Of a stretch of 64,000 bases of DNA, positions 9,196-18,246 are shown piece after piece. Source of the DNA: Pseudomonas sp. Irchel s3h17 (GTDB taxonomy: Bacteria; Pseudomonadota; Gammaproteobacteria; Pseudomonadales; Pseudomonadaceae). Location of the stretch: the NCBI RefSeq assembly GCF_900187505.1, contig NZ_FYDL01000001.1:393193-457192 (forward strand), written 5' to 3'. Made by a program: the position numbers and the translations under genes. Each line of letters opens with the position of its first letter. Within the stretch, counting starts at the first letter, position 1. The notes under the pieces are model-generated. The model made no database searches. It was not told the origin of the DNA and worked only from the letters and a program-made list of their open reading frames with translations.

Positions 9196-10203
9196 TCAGG
9201 CCAGCAGCGCCTTCAGGTCGTGGTACAAGGCCTCGGGGATCTGCACCCCTTCCACCAGGCTGCGCGCTCGCGCTTGGTAACGCCGTTGCGACGGCAAGCG
9301 CGCGCCCTGCCCCTGGATACTTTCGAACAGGACTTCGGCCCGGGCCAGGTGGTGCTCGGTGGCCTCGCCGAGAAAACGCCGAGGGTCGAGGGCGATGATC
9401 AGCTCGCCATGGTACGGCGACGACTTGCTGCCGGCGTCATAGGCCAGCGATTCGGCGCTGGTCAGGTCACCGATCAATGGCCCGGCGATCAACTCCACCA
9501 TCGCCGCCAGCGCCGAGCCCTTGTGCCCACCGAACGTGAGCATCGCGCCCGTATCCAGCACCACGTTGGCATCGGTGCTCGGCCGCCCCTGGGCATCCAC
9601 GCCCCAGCCTTCGGGAATCGCCTTGCCGGCACGCCGGTGCAACTCGATGTCGCCCCGGGCAATGGCACTGGTGGCGAAATCGAAGACAAAGGGGTCCTGG
9701 CCCGCACGGGGCCAACCGAAGGCAATCGGGTTGGTGCCGAACACCGGCTGATTGCCACCGGCCGGCGCGACCCAGGCATGGCTGGGGTTGCAGGCCAGAG
9801 CCACCAGGCCGGCAGCGGTCAACTGCTCGATCTCCACCCACAAGGCGGAAAAATGCACGCACCGATTGATCGCCAGGGCGGCAATCCCGTTGGCCCGGGT
9901 TTTCTCCTGCAGCAAGGGCAAGCCGGCCTGGTACGCCAACTGGGAAAACCCGCCGGCGGCATCCACCCGCACGATCGACGGCGCCTGGTCGACGACCTGG
10001 GGCTGGGCATCGGCCACCACCTTGCCGGCCCGCAGGGAATTCACGCAGCCCAGGACCCGGTACAAACCGTGGGAGGCACAGCCATCGCGCTCACCGGCGA
10101 TCACCGTGGCGGCCACCGCCTGGGCATGGGCCGCGTTAAAACCGTTGTGCAGCAGGATCGACTCGGCCAGCGCGCGGGCCTCGATCAGGGTCAGTCGGAT
10201 CAT
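9196..10203 (-). CDS. Ldh2/YlbC-family oxidoreductase, delta1-pyrroline-2-carboxylate reductase (DpkA) type
   Basis: This 335-residue NAD(P)H enzyme belongs to the malate/L-lactate dehydrogenase-2 family. It has the family SHG motif (His45 in GCASHG), and HFSALW around His117 resembles the delta1-piperideine/pyrroline-2-carboxylate reductase DpkA. Such an enzyme would reduce the cyclic imine released by aconitase X from cis-3-hydroxyproline to L-proline. The ATG at 10203 has AAGGAG 7 bases upstream. It lies 115 bases downstream of the LysR gene on the same strand. The exact imine substrate is inferred. Confidence 0.85.
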   Translation of the reverse strand: MIRLTLIEARALAESILLHNGFNAAHAQAVAATVIAGERDGCASHGLYRVLGCVNSLRAGKVVADAQPQVVDQAPSIVRVDAAGGFSQLAYQAGLPLLQEKTRANGIAALAINRCVHFSALWVEIEQLTAAGLVALACNPSHAWVAPAGGNQPVFGTNPIAFGWPRAGQDPFVFDFATSAIARGDIELHRRAGKAIPEGWGVDAQGRPSTDANVVLDTGAMLTFGGHKGSALAAMVELIAGPLIGDLTSAESLAYDAGSKSSPYHGELIIALDPRRFLGEATEHHLARAEVLFESIQGQGARLPSQRRYQARARSLVEGVQIPEALYHDLKALLA

Positions 10204-10318
10204 AATCAACTCCTTGGACAGACCGTCCAGACTGGCCCATTGCAGGGTGTGAAGCTTGATCGCTTTAGGCAGGCTCGATGACGAATTCAGCACAACGAGC
10301 GTTGTATGACTGCCGTGC

Positions 10319-11233
10319 TCAGACCAGTAGATCGACGGTCTGCAGCATCCGTCGATACGGCGACTGTGCCTGGCCCATCTCAAAGTGAATGACGTCGATC
10401 AGGCACTCCAGGAACCGCTCGGCCGCCGGGCGCAGGGGTTGGCCGCTGCGGCTGATGGCCCCCACCGAGGCACTGCCGACCGGCTCGCGCAATGGCAAGG
10501 CGCACAAGCCCTCGCGCTGCGCGCAAATCTCCACCAGCGGCCAGGGGAAGATGCTCAACATGTCGGTCTCTCGCAGCAGGCTCAACAGCATCGACAGCGA
10601 ATGGGCGAAATGCACATGCCCCTGGCGGGTGATCGTTTCGTCCTGCTGTGAGGCCAGGATCCAGTCGGCCGCGTCCAGCTCCGCCATGGCGTGACAGTCC
10701 GACAGCGGATGTTGCTGGCGGGCCACCACCGCACAATCGGCGGTGAACAAGGGTTGGCAGGTCAGGTCCGCGCTACGGCTATGGGTATCCAGCCGCCCGA
10801 CGAACAGATCGATGCTGCCTTCGCGCAACCGCGGGCAGCCCACGGACGAAAGCCCTTCATGCAGTTCCAGTTGCACCTGGGGAAAGCGCTGGCGAAAACA
10901 CACCACGGCCTTGGGCATCAGCGTCATCGCCAGCCACGGCGTCACCGCGACCGCCAGGCGCCCGGTGAGCTCGCCGTTGCCGTCAGCCAGCACTTGGCGG
11001 GCGCTGGCCATCTGCGCCACCAGCAACCGGGCCTCGACCAGCAATTTCTTGCCGACTTCGGTGAACACGATCCCGGAGGTGTGCCGGATCAGCAATTGCG
11101 TGGCGGTGTCGGCCTCGAGTTTCTGCAGGGCCTTGGTGACCGCGGCCGGTGAAGTGTCGAGCCGCCTGGCCGCGCCGCGAATACTGCCCGCATCGGCCAC
11201 GGCCACCAGGGCGTTGAGTTGATAGAACTTCAT
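10319..11233 (-). CDS. LysR-family transcriptional regulator
   Basis: This 304-residue protein has an N-terminal winged helix-turn-helix (about residues 1-60, AGSIRGAARRLDTSPAAVTK) and a periplasmic-binding-protein-like effector domain. It is transcribed divergently from the M20 hydrolase and upstream of the imine reductase, so it probably controls one or both. I preferred the ATG at 11233; an in-frame GTG four codons earlier is possible. The divergent gap 11234-11468 should hold its operator, but I could not single out a convincing T-N11-A box. Confidence 0.9.
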   Translation of the reverse strand: MKFYQLNALVAVADAGSIRGAARRLDTSPAAVTKALQKLEADTATQLLIRHTSGIVFTEVGKKLLVEARLLVAQMASARQVLADGNGELTGRLAVAVTPWLAMTLMPKAVVCFRQRFPQVQLELHEGLSSVGCPRLREGSIDLFVGRLDTHSRSADLTCQPLFTADCAVVARQQHPLSDCHAMAELDAADWILASQQDETITRQGHVHFAHSLSMLLSLLRETDMLSIFPWPLVEICAQREGLCALPLREPVGSASVGAISRSGQPLRPAAERFLECLIDVIHFEMGQAQSPYRRMLQTVDLLV

Positions 11234-11468
11234 AGTGTCCGCCACTGTTAACCCTGGGTTGCCTTGTTGACTTTCGGATGTCTATGGGCCGCTCACGTGG
11301 CCCTCTAAGCTCGGACCACAGAGCCCGGGCCTTGCACCGCTGCCAGGGACCGTAGCAGAAAACGCCCGCAAGGTTCGCCCAAACGCAGGCTGTCGTGAAC
11401 CCTGGCACAGGTTGCGGTGCTGGCGACAGTCGGGTTGGGCCTCCCGATCATCAAGGAAAACGCTGCCC

Positions 11469-12644
11469 ATGTCCGAGTCCATCACGCTGCTGCAAGAAAT
11501 CGAGCACGAAATGCGCGAACTGCGCCACCGGATCCATGCCAACCCCGAACTGGGCTATCAGGAAGTCGAGACCAGCCAGCTGGTCGCCGAACGCTTGCTC
11601 AAGTGGGGCTATCAAGTGACCCGTGGCCTGGCTGAAACCGCCGTCATCGGCACCCTGAAGAAAGGCACCGGCACCCGGGTGATCGGCATCCGGGCGGACA
11701 TGGACGCGTTGCCCATCCTGGAGAAGACCGGCCTGCCCTACGCCAGCCGGATACCGGGGAAAATGCACGCCTGTGGCCACGACGGGCACACGGTCATGCT
11801 GCTCGCCGCCGCCTACGCCCTGGCCCACGACCACCCGTTCGATGGCACTGTCCACCTGATTTTCCAGCCGGCCGAGGAAGGCCTGGCCGGCGCCCGCAGA
11901 ATGATCCAGGAAGGCGTGCTGAAACAGTTCCCCTGCGATGCGGTGTTCGCCGCGCACAACATGCCGGGCTACCCCACCGGCAAACTCGGGTTCCGCGCCG
12001 GGCCGTTCATGGCCTCCGCCGACCAGGTCAATGTCACGATCCATGGCAAGGGCGGCCATGGCGCAATGCCCCACCTGACCGTCGACCCGGTGGTGGTCTG
12101 CGCCAGCATCATCATGGCCTTGCAGACCATCGTCTCGCGCAACGTGTCGCCGCAGGAAATGAGCGTGATCACCGTCGGGGCGGTCAACGCCGGCAAGGCT
12201 TCCAACGTGATTGCGGACAGCGCCCACATGCTGATTTCGGTACGGGCACTGGACAACACGGTCAGGGATCGCCTGGAGCACCAGATCAAGCAACTGATTC
12301 ACGCCCAGGCCCAGGCATTCGGCGCGAGCGCCGAAATTGACTACAGTGCCGACTACCCGTTGCTGATCAACGATGCGCACATGACCCGGTTTGCCAGCCA
12401 GGTGGCCACCGACTGGCTGGGCCCGGACGAGGTCTTGAACGACATCGCGCCCTTCAATGGCAGTGAGGATTTCGCCTATTTCCTGCAGCAATGCCCGGGC
12501 TGCTACCTGATTATCGGCAACGGCGACGGTGAGAAGAGCTGTATGGCCCACGACCCTCGCTACGACTTCAACGACGAGATCCTGCTGCGCGGCGCTGGCT
12601 TCTGGGTCAAGTTGACCGAGGCCTTCTTACCGCTCAAGCCTTGA
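11469..12644 (+). CDS. M20D-family amidohydrolase (hippurate hydrolase / N-acyl-amino acid hydrolase type)
   Basis: This 391-residue metallo-aminoacylase has the M20D signature ACGHDGH (Cys102, His104, His107), the glutamate pair in QPAEEG at 136-137 and the HNMPG metal loop. Related enzymes remove acyl or aryl groups from amino acids. It is divergent from the LysR gene and followed by a binding protein and a dioxygenase in one run, so it may release an imino acid from an N-acyl or peptide conjugate before catabolism. The substrate is unknown. The start fits the family (MSESITLLQEIEHEM). Confidence 0.88.
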   Translation: MSESITLLQEIEHEMRELRHRIHANPELGYQEVETSQLVAERLLKWGYQVTRGLAETAVIGTLKKGTGTRVIGIRADMDALPILEKTGLPYASRIPGKMHACGHDGHTVMLLAAAYALAHDHPFDGTVHLIFQPAEEGLAGARRMIQEGVLKQFPCDAVFAAHNMPGYPTGKLGFRAGPFMASADQVNVTIHGKGGHGAMPHLTVDPVVVCASIIMALQTIVSRNVSPQEMSVITVGAVNAGKASNVIADSAHMLISVRALDNTVRDRLEHQIKQLIHAQAQAFGASAEIDYSADYPLLINDAHMTRFASQVATDWLGPDEVLNDIAPFNGSEDFAYFLQQCPGCYLIIGNGDGEKSCMAHDPRYDFNDEILLRGAGFWVKLTEAFLPLKP

Positions 12645-12690
12645 ACCCAGACCTGCCAAACCGTGAAAAACCATAATAAAAGAGGTCATC

Positions 12691-13470
12691 ATGCAGCCAC
12701 GCAAACTCCCCTCTACCCTGATGTTGCTCGGGTTGATCTTCGCCCCGCTGTCCCAGGCGCAGCCGGTGATCAAGTTCGGCGTCGACCCCAGCTACCCGCC
12801 TTTCGAACAGAAGCAGCCCGACGGCTCGCTGAGCGGTTTTGATATCGACCTGGGCAATGCCCTGTGCGCCGAGTTGCAGGTCAAGTGCATCTGGGTCGAA
12901 CAGACCTTCGACGGCATGATCCCGGGGTTGAAGGCGAAGAAATTCGACGCCATCCTGTCGGCCTTCAGCGCCACCGCGGCGCGGCGCCAGCAGGTCGATT
13001 TCAGCGACCGGATCTACACCGCCCCGTCCTCGCTCGTCGCCCGCAAGGACAGCGGCCTGCTGCCCACGGCCGAGTCCCTCAAGGGCAAGTCGGTGGGGGT
13101 GGTCCAGGGCACGCTGCATGAAAGCTTCGCCCGCTCGCACTGGGGCAACCAGGGGGTCAGCATCCTGACCTACCAGACCCAGGACCAGGTGTTTTCCGAC
13201 CTGATCAACGGGCGCCTGGACGCCACGTTCCAGGCCTCGGTGCAGGCCGATGTCGGGCTGCTGCAAAAGCCCCAGGGCCAGGCCTTCGCCTTTGCAGGCG
13301 AGCCCATCACCGACAAGAGCATCATCGGCGACGGGGTGGCCATCGGTGTGCGCAAAAACGAGCCCGAACTCAAGGCGCAGTTGAACACCGCCCTGGCCAG
13401 CATTCGCCAGTCCGGCGAGTACGACCAGATCGCGAAGAAGTACTTCAACTTCGACATTTACGGTAAGTGA
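12691..13470 (+). CDS. Periplasmic amino-acid-binding protein of ABC transporter (SBP_bac_3)
   Basis: This 259-residue protein has a Sec signal peptide (LMLLGLIFAPLSQA, cleaved near residue 23) followed by the family 3 solute-binding start KFGVDPSYPPFEQ. LSAFSATAARRQQVDFS is the usual ligand-clamping segment. It has no permease or ATPase next to it, and is likely the receptor for the importer at 1417-3458. An AAGAGGT ribosome-binding site precedes the ATG. It forms a run with the M20 hydrolase and the dioxygenase. Confidence 0.9.
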   Translation: MQPRKLPSTLMLLGLIFAPLSQAQPVIKFGVDPSYPPFEQKQPDGSLSGFDIDLGNALCAELQVKCIWVEQTFDGMIPGLKAKKFDAILSAFSATAARRQQVDFSDRIYTAPSSLVARKDSGLLPTAESLKGKSVGVVQGTLHESFARSHWGNQGVSILTYQTQDQVFSDLINGRLDATFQASVQADVGLLQKPQGQAFAFAGEPITDKSIIGDGVAIGVRKNEPELKAQLNTALASIRQSGEYDQIAKKYFNFDIYGK

Positions 13471-13479
13471 GGCCACGCC

Positions 13480-14328
13480 ATGAACGAAATGATCCCATTC
13501 GGTGAGTCCGGTTTTGCCTGCCCCGTGAGCGATGAGGCGGTGCGTGCCTTTCAGGCCCATGGCGCGGTGTGCATCCGTAACGCGTTCACCCCACAGCAAA
13601 TCAGCGAGTTGACCCAGGGTATCGAACGCAACCTTGCCCGTCCCAGCCCGCGCGCCAAAGTGGCCAGCAGTGCCTCGGACCCGGGCTGGTTTTTCGAGGA
13701 TTTCTGCAACTGGCAGGACAACGCGCACTACCGCGACTTCATCTTCAATTCCGCCATCGCCCCCATCGCCGCCGCGTTGCTGGACAGCCAACAGGTGCGC
13801 CTGCATCACGACCACTTGCTGGTCAAGGAACCCAATACCCGCCAGCGCACGCCCTGGCACCAGGACCAGCCCTACTACAACATCAGTGGCTCGGACACCG
13901 TCAGTTTCTGGATTCCCGTCGACCCGGTGTCCAGGGAATCGACCCTGGAGTTCATCGCCGGCTCGCACAAGGGCCCCTGGCTGATGCCCCGCACCTTCAT
14001 GGACAGCCAGGCCAAATGGTTTGCCGAGGGCACCCTGGACGAACTGCCGGACATCGAGAACCACCGCCAGGACTATCCCATCCTCGGCTGGGCACTGGAG
14101 CCGGGGGACATGGTGTGCTTCAACATGCTGACCTTGCACGCCTCCGCAGGCGTCGGCGGCCAGAACCGTCGTCGCGCGTTTTCGGTGCGGGTCATCGGCG
14201 ACGACGTCAGGCATGCGCCCAGGGCCTGGGCCACTTCCCCCGACTTCCCCGGGCTACGGGAAAGCCTGGCGCCGGGCGCGCCCATGGAGCATGCGTTGTT
14301 TCCGACGTTGTCGCAGCACGGGCGTTGA
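13480..14328 (+). CDS. Phytanoyl-CoA dioxygenase (PhyH) family Fe(II)/2-oxoglutarate oxygenase
   Basis: This is a 282-residue double-stranded beta-helix oxygenase. The iron facial triad is His127-x-Asp129 in WHQDQPYY and His220 in LTLHASAG; Arg231 or Arg232 is placed to bind 2-oxoglutarate. It begins 9 bases after the binding-protein gene, so the two are co-transcribed. PhyH enzymes hydroxylate small substrates such as ectoine and amino-acid derivatives. Beside hydroxyproline genes, it might hydroxylate a proline or acyl-proline derivative, or demethylate a betaine by oxidation. This is speculation; only the fold and triad are seen. Confidence 0.85.
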   Translation: MNEMIPFGESGFACPVSDEAVRAFQAHGAVCIRNAFTPQQISELTQGIERNLARPSPRAKVASSASDPGWFFEDFCNWQDNAHYRDFIFNSAIAPIAAALLDSQQVRLHHDHLLVKEPNTRQRTPWHQDQPYYNISGSDTVSFWIPVDPVSRESTLEFIAGSHKGPWLMPRTFMDSQAKWFAEGTLDELPDIENHRQDYPILGWALEPGDMVCFNMLTLHASAGVGGQNRRRAFSVRVIGDDVRHAPRAWATSPDFPGLRESLAPGAPMEHALFPTLSQHGR

Positions 14329-14436
14329 ATGCCGTCGGGCCTTGAGACCAGGGCCCGGCGATCGGCAATAGCCAGGGGCAGGCAGGGCTGTTGTGACGAG
14401 CGCATCTGCGCAGCCATGAGGTTGCGCGGGTTGACG

Positions 14437-14895
14437 CTACAGGTCCCGCGACATCAGCCACTGCTCTTTGCCCCATGCCTCGAATCGCTCCAGCACTTTC
14501 CAACCGCGCCGGGCGTAATAATCACGTTGGTCGTGGGTGTGCAAATACAGGGTCGCGATGCCGACTCCCCTGGCGTGCTCGCAGATACCTTCGATCAACT
14601 GCGCTGCGAGCCCCTTCCCTCGGGCTTGAGGGGTGATGAACACACAGGCCAGCCACGGGCCCAGCTCCGGCCGGTCAGGCAGATCGTCGCTGGCAAGTGC
14701 CGCACCGCCCAGCAGTTGCCCGCGATCCAGGACGATCAACGACTTCCAGCTGCCGTCACGCTGCCCATCAGCGAACTCACGTTGCCAATCGGGCAGAGAC
14801 TGCCGTGCATACTCGTAGCTGAATTGCCGATACAGCCATTCGGCCATCGTGGCGCACTGATCCATGTGTTGGTCGAGCCAGTCCATATGCAACAT
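14437..14895 (-). CDS. GNAT-family N-acetyltransferase
   Basis: This 152-residue protein has the acetyl-CoA-binding motif A (FITPQARGKGLAAQLIEG, about residues 99-116) and a C-terminal YYARRGWKVLER segment typical of small GNAT acetyltransferases. The ATG at 14895 has AAAGGAG 8 bases upstream; an earlier ATG at 14943 lacks one. Its substrate is unknown. It is convergent with the dioxygenase gene. Confidence 0.85.
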   Translation of the reverse strand: MLHMDWLDQHMDQCATMAEWLYRQFSYEYARQSLPDWQREFADGQRDGSWKSLIVLDRGQLLGGAALASDDLPDRPELGPWLACVFITPQARGKGLAAQLIEGICEHARGVGIATLYLHTHDQRDYYARRGWKVLERFEAWGKEQWLMSRDL

Positions 14896-15358
14896 GTGAA
14901 ACGCTCCTTTTGCCTGGGTTTGCATGACGCGATGCAGGGCCATCGGACACCTCCAGGAAGGCCGCCCGCTGGCGCTGCAGACTAGTTGAAAACGCTGGGG
15001 ACTGCCTGACGGCGGCGACAGGAGCCGGCCAGGCCTGGCGGAACACCACACGGCGTCGACGACGGATGCCCGTCGGGCAAAACCACTGCTAGGCTTTCCG
15101 TTAGCCCTGAGCATTTCCCTGTCGACTCGGGGCTGGCGGCAAATGGCGGGCGATTCCTGAAGTCCGTCGGCAACCTCGGGCAGTTGGCGGTTCGTTGATA
15201 AATATCAGAGGGGCTCCACCGGGGCTCCAGTACCCTCTTGGTGGCCATCGCCACGGGCGGGCGGCTCAACGATTGCGTCCGAAACGGATTCGAACCATCA
15301 GAACAACCAGCCACTGCCAGCCATTCCCCATGACCGGCGCCGCTTGCGAGGTAAGTCA
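14896..15358. other. Divergent intergenic region, no gene seen
   Basis: These 463 bases lie between the divergent acetyltransferase and antiporter genes and must hold both promoters. Open frames here are overlapping and lack ribosome-binding sites or recognisable protein features. I see no repeat or hairpin worth calling. Confidence 0.5.
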
Positions 15359-16417
15359 ATGCTCTACTGGATGCTGCTCTTCATCCCCGGTGCCATTCTT
15401 CTGGAGTTCCTGGCACCGCAGCAGCACCTGCTGGTCTTCCTGACCGCCGCGCTGGCCATCGTGCCGCTGGCCGGCTGGCTGGGCCGGGCCACCGAGCAGC
15501 TGGCGGAGCGCTCCGGCGAGGGCGTGGGCGGATTGCTCAATGCCACGTTCGGCAACGCCACCGAACTGATCATCGCCCTCAGCGCACTGCGCGCCGGCTT
15601 GCACGACGTGGTGCAGGCCTCCATCGTCGGCTCCATCATCGGCAATATCCTGCTGGTGCTGGGCGCCGCCATGCTCGCCGGAGGACTGGGGCACAAGGAA
15701 CAGCAATACAATGCCTCCGCTGCCCGCTCCCAGGCGACCTTGCTGACCCTGGCCACCATTGCCCTGATTCTCAGTTCAGTGGTCGCCTCCCGTGTCCCTG
15801 ACGTGCCCCAGGCGTTGAGCCTGTACATCTCCCTGGTCCTGTTGCTGGTGTACGGGTTGTTCCTGGTGTACTCGCTGGTCACCCACAAGAGCCTGTTTGC
15901 CGGGGAGCCCGTGGTGCGCGATGCGAGCATGCCACCCCTCTGGTCGATGAAAAAAGCGCTGCTGGTCCTGGCGGCAGCCACCCTGATGATCGCCTGGATC
16001 AGTGAGATCCTGGTGGCCGCCATCGAGCCGAGCGCCCATCAACTGGGCCTGAGCAACCTGTTCGTCGGGGTGTTCATTGTCGCGATACTCGGCAATGCGG
16101 CCGAGCATTTTTCCGCGATTTCCGCTGCCCGAAAAAATCGCATGGACCTCGCGCTGTCGATCTCCATCGGTTCCAGCATCCAGGTCGCCCTGTTCGTCGC
16201 CCCCGTCCTGGTCCTGGCCAGCTATGCTATCGGCACAACGCCCATGGACCTGGCCTTCCCCGGCGGCCTGGTGCTCAGCGTGCTGCTGGCGGTGCTGATC
16301 ACCGGCCAGGTAGCGGCCGATGGGCGATCGGACTGGCTAAAGGGCGTACAGTTGTTGGCGGTGTACCTGATCCTCGGCCTGGCCTATTTCTTCATACCAG
16401 CGACTGCAAGCGCCTGA
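15359..16417 (+). CDS. Calcium/proton exchanger (CaxA/ChaA family)
   Basis: This 352-residue inner-membrane antiporter has 11 or so hydrophobic segments and the two CAX repeats. The first carries [20 protein letters not shown] near residues 62-81 and the second [19 protein letters not shown] near 240-258; these acidic helices bind the cation. It exchanges Ca2+ (or Na+/K+) for protons. I chose the ATG at 15359 over the TTG five codons upstream. The SulP gene follows after 28 bases, so they are probably one operon. Confidence 0.92.
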   Translation: MLYWMLLFIPGAILLEFLAPQQHLLVFLTAALAIVPLAGWLGRATEQLAERSGEGVGGLLNATFGNATELIIALSALRAGLHDVVQASIVGSIIGNILLVLGAAMLAGGLGHKEQQYNASAARSQATLLTLATIALILSSVVASRVPDVPQALSLYISLVLLLVYGLFLVYSLVTHKSLFAGEPVVRDASMPPLWSMKKALLVLAAATLMIAWISEILVAAIEPSAHQLGLSNLFVGVFIVAILGNAAEHFSAISAARKNRMDLALSISIGSSIQVALFVAPVLVLASYAIGTTPMDLAFPGGLVLSVLLAVLITGQVAADGRSDWLKGVQLLAVYLILGLAYFFIPATASA

Positions 16418-16445
16418 ACCCTATCGACCCAAGGAAAACGTCGCC

Positions 16446-18203
16446 ATGAGCGAAGTCCAGCCCTCCGAACCCGGGCCAGCAACGCCCCCTCTGAACCGTG
16501 GCCTGTCCGGCTGGCAACGCTGGCTGCCAGGGCTGCAATTGTTGCGCAGCTACCAGCCCGCCTGGCTGCCGAAAGACCTGATTGCCGGCCTGGTGCTGAC
16601 CACCATGCTGATCCCGGTGGGCATCGCCTACGCCGAGGCCTCGGGGGTTCCGGGCATCTACGGCCTGTACGCGACGATCATTCCACTGCTGGCCTATGCC
16701 CTGTTCGGCCCCAGCCGCATCCTGGTACTGGGCCCCGACTCGGCGCTGGCGGCGATCATCATCGCCGTGGTCCTGCCGCTGTCCGCTGGCGATCCCATGC
16801 GCGCCATCGCGCTGGCCAGTGCCATGGCCCTGGTGTCGGGCCTGGTCTGCGTCGGTGCCGGGCTGCTGCGCCTGGGGTTCATCACCGAATTGCTGTCCAA
16901 GCCAATCCGCTACGGCTACATGAACGGCATCGCCTTCACCGTACTGATCAGCCAGACGCCCAAGTTGTTCGGCATCTCCATCGACAGCAGCGGCCCGCTG
17001 CGCGACATCCTGGCCCTGAGCAAGGCCCTGCTTGATGGCCAGGCCAACTGGACGGCCTTCGCCATTGGCATCGGCACGCTGGCGGTCATCCTCGTGCTCG
17101 CGCGCTTTGACCGTGTGCCCGGCATCCTCATTGCGGTGGTGGCCGCCACCCTGGTGGTCGGCGGCCTGAATCTGGACGCGGTCCATAACCTCAAGGTGTT
17201 GGGCCCCCTGCCCGAGGGCCTGCCCGGTTTCAGCCTGCCCTGGCTGACGTTGAACGACCTGGGTACCGTGCTGCTGGGCGGTTTCGCCGTGGCGCTGGTG
17301 TCCTTCGCCGACACCAGCGTGCTATCGCGCACCTACGCCGCGCGGACCCGCACCCACGTCGACCCGAATCAGGAAATGATCGGCCTGGGCGCCGCCAACC
17401 TGGCCGCGGGACTGTTCCAGGGCTTTCCCATCAGCAGCAGCTCCTCGCGCACCCCGGTGGCCGAGGCGGCCGGCTCCAAGACCCAGCTCACCGGCGTGTT
17501 CGGTGCCGTGGGCGTGTCGCTGTTGCTGCTGTTCGGCCCCAACCTGCTGCAGCACCTGCCCAACAGCGCCCTGGCCGCGGTAGTGATCGCCGCCGCCATC
17601 GGCCTGTTCGAGTTCAAGGACCTGCGACGCATCTACCGCATTCAGCGCTGGGAATTCTGGCTATCGGTCACCTGCTTCGTCGGCGTCGCCGTACTCGGCG
17701 CGGTACCGGGTATCGGCCTGGCGGTGGTGGTGGCGGTGATCGAATTCCTCTGGGATGGCTGGCGCCCGCATTTCGCCGTGCTTGGCCGCGTCGACGGGAT
17801 TCGCGGTTATCACGACATCTCGCGCTACCCCCACGCCCGCCGCGCCCCCGGCCTGGTGTTGTTCCGCTGGGACGCACCGCTGTTCTTCGCCAATGCCGAA
17901 CTGTTCCAGAACTGCGTGATGGAAGCCGTCGCCCAGTCCCCGACATCGGTGCGCCGGGTGGTGGTGGCCGCCGAACCGGTCACTAGCGTGGACGTGACCT
18001 CGGCGGACATGCTGGTGGAGCTGGAACAAGCCCTGCGCGCCAACGGTGTCGAACTGCGATTTGCCGAGATGAAAGACCCGGTCAAGGACAAGCTGCTACG
18101 CCTGGAAGTACTGGAGCACATCGGCAGCGAAGTGTTCCACCCGACGGTGGGTGCGGCGGTGGATGCGTACCTGGATGAGCATGAGGTGGATTGGACACCT
18201 TGA
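16446..18203 (+). CDS. SulP-family inorganic anion transporter with STAS domain
   Basis: This 585-residue protein has an N-terminal SulP transport domain. It opens with the sulphate-transporter signature region LVLTTMLIPVGIAYAEASGVP and has about 12 membrane segments to residue 445. A cytoplasmic STAS domain follows from about 460 to 575, including VVVAAEPVTSVDVTSADML. It carries sulphate, bicarbonate or another oxyanion; the substrate cannot be told from sequence. It lies 28 bases after the CAX antiporter. Confidence 0.92.
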   Translation: MSEVQPSEPGPATPPLNRGLSGWQRWLPGLQLLRSYQPAWLPKDLIAGLVLTTMLIPVGIAYAEASGVPGIYGLYATIIPLLAYALFGPSRILVLGPDSALAAIIIAVVLPLSAGDPMRAIALASAMALVSGLVCVGAGLLRLGFITELLSKPIRYGYMNGIAFTVLISQTPKLFGISIDSSGPLRDILALSKALLDGQANWTAFAIGIGTLAVILVLARFDRVPGILIAVVAATLVVGGLNLDAVHNLKVLGPLPEGLPGFSLPWLTLNDLGTVLLGGFAVALVSFADTSVLSRTYAARTRTHVDPNQEMIGLGAANLAAGLFQGFPISSSSSRTPVAEAAGSKTQLTGVFGAVGVSLLLLFGPNLLQHLPNSALAAVVIAAAIGLFEFKDLRRIYRIQRWEFWLSVTCFVGVAVLGAVPGIGLAVVVAVIEFLWDGWRPHFAVLGRVDGIRGYHDISRYPHARRAPGLVLFRWDAPLFFANAELFQNCVMEAVAQSPTSVRRVVVAAEPVTSVDVTSADMLVELEQALRANGVELRFAEMKDPVKDKLLRLEVLEHIGSEVFHPTVGAAVDAYLDEHEVDWTP

Positions 18204-18246
18204 AGCGAGACCCGCCGGGACGCTGTTCAATCAATAACGACACGGC

